Assembly: GCA_028140145.1 (NCBI GenBank)
Contig: JAOIOC010000005.1
Span: forward strand, 1 to 64,000
Direction: 5' to 3'
Origin: SAR86 cluster bacterium
GTDB taxonomy: Bacteria > Pseudomonadota > Gammaproteobacteria > Magnimaribacterales > AG-339-G14
Length of the DNA: 64,000 nt
The translations under genes and the position numbers were made by a program. The notes under the pieces are model-generated. The model saw only the letters and a program-made list of their open reading frames with translations. It ran no database searches and was not told where the DNA came from. This document shows positions 58,238 through 64,000 of this stretch, one piece after another (position 1 is the first letter of the stretch; each line of letters starts with the position of its first letter).

Positions 58238-59184
58238 AAACTTATTTAAGCATTGTCGTTCCTGTTTATAACGAGGAAGAAAATATAAAACCTCTCGTCG
58301 ATGAGATTTATCAATCGATGGAATCCCTAGATAAAGAATGGGAATTACTCATTATTGATGATTCAAGCAAAGATAATACGGGAGATATATGTGAATCAAT
58401 TGCCAAAGTAAAAAAAGAAGTCAGGTACCTACTATTAGGAAGGAATTCAGGTCAAACGGCTGCCATGCAAGCAGGTTTTGACCACGTACAGGGAAAATAC
58501 ATAGCAACTTTGGACGGCGACCTTCAAAACGATCCGAAGGATATTTTAAGACTCTTGAATAGGCTGAAAGAAGAAAAGTTGGATTTAATTGTTGGATGGA
58601 GAAAAGACAGAAAAGATCCCTTTCTTAGAAGCCTCATATCAAAGATGGCAAATTCTTTAATTGGTTGGTCGACTGATATAAAGCTCCATGATTACGGATG
58701 TAGCTTAAAGGTCTATAGAAATAAAACTCTCAAAGCTGTTCAGTTGTACGGCGAAATGCATCGGTTAATTCCTGCATGGATGAGTCTTTATACTGATAAG
58801 GCAAGGATAAGAGAAGAGGAAGTAAATCATAGACCCAGAATTGCTGGCGAGAGCAAGTATGGGTTTGGAAGAATTGCTAGGGTACCTTTAGATTTATTTT
58901 CAATTATATTTTTCCAAAGGTTTTTATCTAAACCAGCGCACTTTTTTGGTTTTCCTGGTTTAGTTTTTTTGGTTCTAGGAATAATTATCTTATCTATATT
59001 AAGCGCCCAAAAAATTATGCTTGGCATAGACTTAGGCGACAGACCACTTTTTTACGGGGGAATACTTTCTGTTGTGTTTGGAACCCAACTTTTAACGACC
59101 GGTTTATTGGCTGAAGTGGTCGTAAGAATTTACTTTTCGAATAAAAACCGTCCTTATGTCATAAGAAAGGATTCTGATAATTAA
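58234..59184 (+). CDS. ArnC/GtrB-like polyprenyl-phosphate glycosyltransferase (GT2)
   Basis: Transfers a nucleotide-activated sugar to a polyprenyl phosphate on the cytoplasmic side. The catalytic core opens LSIVVPVYNEEENI and carries the DxD motif at Asp94-Gly-Asp96 (LDGDLQNDP); two C-terminal membrane helices (about 225-250 and 270-298) anchor it, as in GtrB and ArnC. Length 316. Overlaps the PAP2-fusion gene by 4 nt. Confidence 0.88.
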   Translation: MKTYLSIVVPVYNEEENIKPLVDEIYQSMESLDKEWELLIIDDSSKDNTGDICESIAKVKKEVRYLLLGRNSGQTAAMQAGFDHVQGKYIATLDGDLQNDPKDILRLLNRLKEEKLDLIVGWRKDRKDPFLRSLISKMANSLIGWSTDIKLHDYGCSLKVYRNKTLKAVQLYGEMHRLIPAWMSLYTDKARIREEEVNHRPRIAGESKYGFGRIARVPLDLFSIIFFQRFLSKPAHFFGFPGLVFLVLGIIILSILSAQKIMLGIDLGDRPLFYGGILSVVFGTQLLTTGLLAEVVVRIYFSNKNRPYVIRKDSDN

Positions 59185-59236
59185 TTTAACTTTATTTATT
59201 GATAATAGCTTGCTAAGGTTGCATTCCATTTCATAT

Positions 59237-59313
<77 letters not shown>

Positions 59314-59329
59314 AATTCCTTAAAATCTT

Positions 59330-59358
59330 TTGACACAATAACTGTCATAATTTATATT
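59330..59358 (+). promoter_or_regulatory. Near-consensus sigma-70 promoter of the sulfatase gene
   Basis: A perfect -35 TTGACA (59330-59335), a 17-nt spacer and -10 TATATT (59353-59358). Predicted start is near 59365, giving a leader of about 16 nt before ATG 59381. This is the best two-box promoter I see in the window. Confidence 0.7.
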
Positions 59359-59380
59359 TTCCTGACATCATCATTCAATA

Positions 59381-61027
59381 ATGCTTAGGAAAACTTTAGT
59401 TACTTTTGCTCTTCTCGCCATACTAGGCATCACAGCCTGGGAATTTAAAATAAATATACTTATTTGGTCTATACCGAAACTGTCGGCTATTTTTATGCCA
59501 ATACAAGATAATATTCCAACCACTTGGACAGAGGGACCTGAAATTCCTACACAAGATGACCGTCCTAATATTATTTTAATTTTGGCTGATGATTTGGGAT
59601 ACAACGATATCTCTGCTCATAACGGCGGAGCAGCAGACGGATCTTTGATAACACCCCACATAGATTCGCTAGCAGAAAACGGCATTCTCTTTTCAAGAGG
59701 ATATGCTGCCAATGCTACTTGTGCACCTTCAAGGGCATCCATCATGACAGGGAAATACCCCACAAAATTTGGATATGAATTTACTCCCGTACCGGCAACC
59801 GGAAGATTAATTATGCGCTGGCTTGCTGAAGAGGATGACTCAGAACTGAGAGCCAGAGTTGATAGAGAAGTAGCGACTCGGTTACCTCCTTTATGGGAGC
59901 AAGGAATGCCAACTGAGCAAGTAACAATTGCAGAGGTTCTTCGTGATGCAGGATATTACACAGCCCACATAGGAAAATGGCATCTTGGCCAAGCCAATGG
60001 CATGGATGCGCAAAGCCAAGGATTTAAAGATTCTTTATCTTTGGTGGGACCTTTGTATGCCCCAGAAGATGATCCAGATATAGTAAATGCAAAGTTCGAT
60101 ACTGGAATCGACAGAATGATTTGGGGTATTGGGCAGTATTCAGCAATGTTTAATGGAGGCGATTTTTTTGCTCCAGATAAATATGTTACCGATTACTATA
60201 CTGAAGAAGCTTTGAAGGTTATTGAAAAAAATAAAAACAGACCTTTCTTTTTATATTTAAGTCATTGGGCAGTTCATAATCCTCTGCAGGCATTGAGAAG
60301 CGATGTAGAGCATATGAGCCATATGCAAGGTCATAATTTACAAGTTTATTCTGGAATGATTGCCGCGCTTGATCGAAGCGTAGGAAGAGTAATTCAGAAA
60401 CTCAAAGAGCTCGAAATATATGGCAAAACTTTGATTATTTTTACTAGCGATAACGGTGGAGCTGATTATATTGAGTTAGAGGATATTAATAAGCCTTACA
60501 GAGGTTGGAAAATAAGCTTCTTTGAAGGTGGAATAAGAGTTCCTTATATTGTCAGCTGGCCTGATGGAATAAGTCCTGCACAAGAATCAAATAGCGCGGT
60601 GCATCACTTTGATATTTTTTCTACAATTGCATCTGCTGCGGGCATTGAATCTTCAGAATTAAATGATTTAGATGGTGTTAATCTTCTACCTTTTATAAAT
60701 AAAGAAATATCCACTGAACCGCACGAAACGCTTTTTTGGCGTTCAGGTAATCATCAATCGGTCTTACATAAAAACTGGAAATATATAACTAGCAAAAAAG
60801 AAAATTTTCGGTGGCTCTTCAATACCGCAGAAGATCCCACAGAAAAGAATAATCTAATCGAAGTTTATCCTGAAAAAGCACAATTTCTCGAGCAGCTATT
60901 AGATAAATTTAATTCAGAGCAAGCTGACCCTGTTGTACCATCTGCATTTGAAGTTCCAATATTAATTGATAAATATGATGGACAGGAGTACGAAGAGGGA
61001 GATGATTATATTTATTGGTCTAACTAA
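59381..61027 (+). CDS. Sulfatase, membrane-anchored or exported
   Basis: Arylsulfatase-type sulfate-ester hydrolase. NIILILADDLGYNDIS gives the metal-binding Asp pair (70-71) and ATCAPSRASIMTGKYP is the formylglycine motif with Cys114 as the residue to be modified; HIGKWHLG and TSDNGG complete the active site. An N-terminal hydrophobic segment (about 4-18) is a signal or anchor. Length 548. It needs a formylglycine-generating enzyme, which is not encoded here. Substrate unknown; sulfated algal polysaccharides are a plausible source in a marine setting. Preceded by a near-consensus promoter. Confidence 0.92.
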   Translation: MLRKTLVTFALLAILGITAWEFKINILIWSIPKLSAIFMPIQDNIPTTWTEGPEIPTQDDRPNIILILADDLGYNDISAHNGGAADGSLITPHIDSLAENGILFSRGYAANATCAPSRASIMTGKYPTKFGYEFTPVPATGRLIMRWLAEEDDSELRARVDREVATRLPPLWEQGMPTEQVTIAEVLRDAGYYTAHIGKWHLGQANGMDAQSQGFKDSLSLVGPLYAPEDDPDIVNAKFDTGIDRMIWGIGQYSAMFNGGDFFAPDKYVTDYYTEEALKVIEKNKNRPFFLYLSHWAVHNPLQALRSDVEHMSHMQGHNLQVYSGMIAALDRSVGRVIQKLKELEIYGKTLIIFTSDNGGADYIELEDINKPYRGWKISFFEGGIRVPYIVSWPDGISPAQESNSAVHHFDIFSTIASAAGIESSELNDLDGVNLLPFINKEISTEPHETLFWRSGNHQSVLHKNWKYITSKKENFRWLFNTAEDPTEKNNLIEVYPEKAQFLEQLLDKFNSEQADPVVPSAFEVPILIDKYDGQEYEEGDDYIYWSN

Positions 61028-61159
61028 GATTTTATTAAACTTTTAGACCTAAATTTCTATTTGATTTTGAGAGTTAAAATATATATTTATGTTAGTTCTA
61101 TGAGTAAAATAATTGAAAAACTTAGCAATTTACTAAGAATTTCTTAAACTGAAATTACA

Positions 61160-61741
61160 TTGGCATATACATTAAAAATAGGAGAAAGAGCTCCAGATTT
61201 CAATCTTTTGGGAACTGATGATGTATTTCATGATCTATCAAGTTATCGCAAACATGAAATATTAATAATATCTTTTACCTGCAATCATTGTCCTTATGTA
61301 ATTGGTTCAGATGAAATAACTCGACAAACTGTTGAAAAGTACAATCGAGAGAGTGTTAAGTTGGTATGTATCAATTCGAACAGTAAAAATACCTATGAAG
61401 AAGACAGTTTTGAGAATATGCAAGCTCGCATGTTAGAGCATCAGTTCCCCTGGGACTATCTTCACGATGAATCTCAGGAGATTGCTTCTAATTATGGAGC
61501 TCTAAAAACTCCGCATTTTTTTGTCTTTGATTCAGAAAGATCATTGATTTATACAGGAAGAGGAATTGACAATCCAAGAAATGGCTCTGAATCAACAATA
61601 AATGATTTGGAAAATGCAATTGATGATTATCTAAGAGGAAGTGACATTGCGGTTCCAGTTACCAACCCAATTGGATGTAATATAAAGTGGGATGGTAAAG
61701 ATGCCCATTGGATGCCGCCCGCAGCTTGTGATTTAATATAA
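61160..61741 (+). CDS. Thioredoxin-like redoxin (AhpC/TSA-fold) protein
   Basis: Cytoplasmic thioredoxin-fold protein, no signal peptide. GERAPDFNLLGTD is the peroxiredoxin-like start and CNHCPY (Cys41 and Cys44) the redox motif; KTPHFFVF is the cis-proline loop. Length 193. A conserved C-terminal cysteine pair also occurs (IGCNIKW and AACDLI). Start is TTG at 61160; TTGAAA-N16-AAGAAT upstream is a candidate promoter. Physiological partner unknown. Confidence 0.85.
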   Translation: MAYTLKIGERAPDFNLLGTDDVFHDLSSYRKHEILIISFTCNHCPYVIGSDEITRQTVEKYNRESVKLVCINSNSKNTYEEDSFENMQARMLEHQFPWDYLHDESQEIASNYGALKTPHFFVFDSERSLIYTGRGIDNPRNGSESTINDLENAIDDYLRGSDIAVPVTNPIGCNIKWDGKDAHWMPPAACDLI

Positions 61742-61746
61742 TTTTC

Positions 61747-61752
61747 AGGAGG
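61747..61752 (+). promoter_or_regulatory. Strong Shine-Dalgarno site of crotonase gene
   Basis: AGGAGG 5 nt before the ATG at 61758. It is the strongest ribosome-binding site in the window, where most other starts have none. Confidence 0.8.
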
Positions 61753-61757
61753 AAAAA

Positions 61758-62432
61758 ATGAGTGAACCAGCAACCCTTAGCAAAGAAGGAGATATCTCAA
61801 CTATTACATTGGATGATGGGAAGGTTAATGTCTTTTCATTAGAAATGCTTGAATCTATACAGAATTGTCTAGATCAAGTTTCCAAAGATAGCGGTGCATT
61901 AATTATAAGAGGAAGAGAAGGCATATTTTCTGCAGGATTTGATCTCAAGACATTTCAAAGTGGAGATGCGGAAAAGGCGCAAAAAATGACTGCCTTAGGA
62001 ATGAAAACTTTGCATGATCTTTATACTTTTCCTAGACCAGTTATTATGGCTGTAACAGGGCACGCTATTGCCATGGGAATTTTTATTGTTTGTTGCGGGG
62101 ACTACCGCATAGCACTAGAAGGAGAGTTTGTTGCACAAGCAAACGAAGTTAGAAACAACATGGATATTCCTTCTCCTATTATGGAAGTTGCTGAAAGTAG
62201 AATCGATAAAAAGCATGTTTATTCTGTGCTTTATCATGCTGATCCTTATCCTTTTGATAAGTGTATTGAGGCTGGACTTCTCGATGAAATAGCATCATCT
62301 TCAGATTTTGAAAAAAGAATAATGGAGAAAGCAGAAGATTTAGCTAGTTTAGGTCATCCTCATTATGCAAAAACTAAGCAAGCACATCAGAGACCGCTCT
62401 TAGAGGCTATCTCAAATGCACTGCCTGCTTAA
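61758..62432 (+). CDS. Enoyl-CoA hydratase/isomerase family (crotonase) protein
   Basis: Crotonase-fold acyl-CoA enzyme. FSAGFDLKTF forms the first oxyanion-hole region and VTGHAIAMGIFIVCCGDYRIA the second, with the expected glycine and aspartate. The usual catalytic glutamate region reads ANEVRNNMDIPSP, less canonical than true enoyl-CoA hydratases, so the exact reaction is open. Length 224, a little short for the family (about 260). It sits 16 nt after the redoxin. Confidence 0.85.
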   Translation: MSEPATLSKEGDISTITLDDGKVNVFSLEMLESIQNCLDQVSKDSGALIIRGREGIFSAGFDLKTFQSGDAEKAQKMTALGMKTLHDLYTFPRPVIMAVTGHAIAMGIFIVCCGDYRIALEGEFVAQANEVRNNMDIPSPIMEVAESRIDKKHVYSVLYHADPYPFDKCIEAGLLDEIASSSDFEKRIMEKAEDLASLGHPHYAKTKQAHQRPLLEAISNALPA

Positions 62433-62480
62433 AAAAGTTAGACATTTCTTGCATCTTTCTCTAATCTACTCCCTTCTTTT

Positions 62481-62556
62481 GGGGCCATAGCTCAGCTGGG
62501 AGAGCGCCTGCTTTGCACGCAGGAGGTCGGCGGTTCGATCCCGCCTGGCTCCACCA
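62481..62556 (+). tRNA. tRNA-Ala (TGC)
   Basis: 76-nt cloverleaf: acceptor GGGGCCA pairs with TGGCTCC (one G-T wobble), A discriminator, encoded CCA. Anticodon stem CCTGC/GCAGG with loop TTTGCAC and anticodon TGC at 62514-62516; T-arm has TTCGATC. Like tRNA-Ile(GAT) this is usually an rRNA-operon spacer tRNA, but stands alone here. Confidence 0.97.
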
Positions 62557-62598
62557 AAAATACTTCAATTTTCCTCATTACAGATACATAATAAGTTT

Positions 62599-64000
62599 AT
62601 GAGAGAGATGCACATACATGATTTAGTTATTAGAAACGGCAGTATAGTTGATGGATCAGGGAAAAAACCTTTTCTTGGCGATATTGCAATTGATGAGGGA
62701 AAAATCACCAAAGTTGGTGAAGTCATTAACTCCGGTAAAAAAGAAATTGATGCTGATGGAAACCTTGTTTCTCCTGGATGGGTAGATATTCATACTCACT
62801 ACGATGGTCAGGTTTGTTGGGATCCTTATTTAACTCCTTCGAGCTGGCATGGAGTAACCACAGTTGTAATGGGTAATTGTGGAGTTGGGTTCGCTCCCGT
62901 TAAACCCGGAGATCAAAATTTCCTTATTCAACTTATGGAAGGTGTTGAGGATATACCAGGTACCGCACTGCATGAAGGCATTGATTGGGAATGGGAAACT
63001 TTTCCTGAATTTCTAGATGCAATTGAAAAAAAAGAATTTGTAATGGATTTAGGATTTATGATTGGGCATGGACCGGTTAGAAGTTATGTGATGGGCTACG
63101 ACAGATGTCAAAACCAAGTTGATGCATCTAAAGATGAAATCAACCAAATGTCAGATATAGTAGAAAAAGCTATCAATGCTGGCGCATTAGGATTTAGCAC
63201 ATCAAGAACTATCTTACACAGGGACGTTCATGGTGTTTATGTGCCTGGCACAGAAGCAAGCTCAGAAGAAATGAAAGAACTTGCTTTCGCAGTGGACCGC
63301 GCAGGTGAAGGTACTTTAGAAATTGTATCTGATTGGTTGGACCAAGAAATAGAAATGTCATGGATGAAAGAATACGTTGAAAAGTCTGATTGCGGTTTAA
63401 CTGTGCTTCAAACAAATGGCGACTCCGTTAAAACAATTCTTTACTGTGAAGAACAATTTCTTAAAGGTAAAAATGTTCGACCTCAATTCCCTGGAAGAAA
63501 TGTGGGACTTATGTTTGGACTAGAAAGTTCTTTGCACCCATTTATAGGTCATCCTTCCTATAAAGAAATTTCTCATCTTCCCCTTAACGAGAGACTTTCA
63601 ATCATGAGAGATCCTGCCTTTAAGCAAAAAATCTTAAATGAGTCGCCAAGCTTTAGAGAAGATTTACAAAAAGCTGCTAAAGAACAAAAATCTAATAAGA
63701 CTAAAGAAGAAATTAAAGCTGAAGCAGAAATAGGTAAAAAACTAATCTCTAACTATCAAACTCAATTCATTTTAAGTGATCCTCCTAATTACGAACCAAC
63801 AAGAGAAGATAGCATTGCTTATATAGCTGAACAGAGAAATCAGTCAGAAGAAGAAGTTATTTATGACGAATTGATTAAAGATAACGGAAAAAGCTTGATT
63901 TACGCATGTTTCACTTCTTATGAAAATCATAAGCTTGAGTTTGTCGAAACATTTTATAAACTTAAATCATCTGTAGCTGGCGGGAGTGATGGAGGAGCGC
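62599..64000 (+). CDS. N-acyl-D-amino-acid deacylase (D-aminoacylase) family amidohydrolase, partial
   Basis: Metal-dependent amidohydrolase, 467 codons visible and open at the right edge. The opening LVIRNGSIVDGSG, the metal motif VDIHTHYDGQ (His65 and His67) and NCGVGFAPV with the conserved Cys94 match D-aminoacylases. The visible end reads GGSDGGA, the start of the SDGGAH motif near the C-terminal active site. It probably hydrolyses N-acyl-D-amino acids, but close relatives include dihydropyrimidinase-like hydrolases of unknown substrate. Start ATG at 62599; an internal ATG three codons later is also possible. Confidence 0.9.
   Translation, partial: MREMHIHDLVIRNGSIVDGSGKKPFLGDIAIDEGKITKVGEVINSGKKEIDADGNLVSPGWVDIHTHYDGQVCWDPYLTPSSWHGVTTVVMGNCGVGFAPVKPGDQNFLIQLMEGVEDIPGTALHEGIDWEWETFPEFLDAIEKKEFVMDLGFMIGHGPVRSYVMGYDRCQNQVDASKDEINQMSDIVEKAINAGALGFSTSRTILHRDVHGVYVPGTEASSEEMKELAFAVDRAGEGTLEIVSDWLDQEIEMSWMKEYVEKSDCGLTVLQTNGDSVKTILYCEEQFLKGKNVRPQFPGRNVGLMFGLESSLHPFIGHPSYKEISHLPLNERLSIMRDPAFKQKILNESPSFREDLQKAAKEQKSNKTKEEIKAEAEIGKKLISNYQTQFILSDPPNYEPTREDSIAYIAEQRNQSEEEVIYDELIKDNGKSLIYACFTSYENHKLEFVETFYKLKSSVAGGSDGGA

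Overview
This AT-rich window (roughly one third G+C by eye) comes from a gene-dense, streamlined bacterial chromosome, most likely a marine gammaproteobacterium. The family assignment rests on gammaproteobacterial gene neighbourhoods (proA-nadD-rsfS-mrdA-rodA-mltB-dacA; leuS-lptE-holA; aroQ-accB-accC; bamD divergent from rluD; parE-parC), lipoprotein signals, LptE/BamD/TolC outer-membrane machinery and a Pseudomonas-like HemB metal site. AT richness, almost no intergenic DNA, several TTG starts, a sulfatase, a carotenoid-cleavage oxygenase and tandem DUF5916 proteins would fit a SAR86-like or similar open-ocean lineage, but that is inference. I see no phage, transposon, CRISPR or integrase signature.

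Layout. 144-5874: a six-gene haem operon (hemC with a HemD-like tail, hemB, hemE, hemH, hemF, hemJ). 5920-10369: coaD, mutM and a TolC-type protein, thiC. 10382-14493: topoisomerase IV (parE-parC). 14490-23896: argD, DUF2244, acyl-CoA dehydrogenase, hotdog thioesterase, a lipoprotein plus secreted FN3 protein, PPi-phosphofructokinase, mpl, carotenoid oxygenase and DedA. 23941-32021: proA, nadD, rsfS and a cell-elongation/peptidoglycan operon (mrdA, rodA, mltB, dacA, D-amino-acid transaminase). 38517-32012 on the minus strand: a DsbD alpha-domain remnant, aroQ, accB, accC, leuS, lptE, holA. 38516-43490: fused ABC ATPase, ilvD, trxA, rho. 43491-50742: rsmD, flavin reductase-like protein, DUF4399, two tandem DUF5916 proteins, a zinc-ribbon protein, bamD. 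50776-55072: rluD and ilvI-ilvH-ilvC. 55086-59184: a GT39 / PAP2-flippase-like / GT2 membrane-glycosylation cassette. 59237-64000: tRNA-Ile(GAT), sulfatase, redoxin, crotonase, tRNA-Ala(TGC) and the start of an N-acyl-D-amino-acid deacylase.

The genes cover cell-envelope construction (PBP2/RodA, Mpl, DacA, LptE, BamD), haem, branched-chain amino acid and fatty-acid precursor synthesis, and a small accessory complement for sugars, sulfate esters and apocarotenoids. The main points for a second look are: six of eight convergent gene pairs share their stop codons in an exact 4-nt overlap; several first genes carry a -10 box placed so that transcription would start at the start codon (predicted leaderless mRNAs); a stand-alone DsbD alpha domain sits where full-length dsbD lies in Pseudomonas; HemC carries a HemD-like tail and HemF is clipped; a compact three-gene lipid-linked sugar cassette contains a PAP2-flippase fusion; and tRNA-Ile(GAT) and tRNA-Ala(TGC) stand apart with no rRNA between them.
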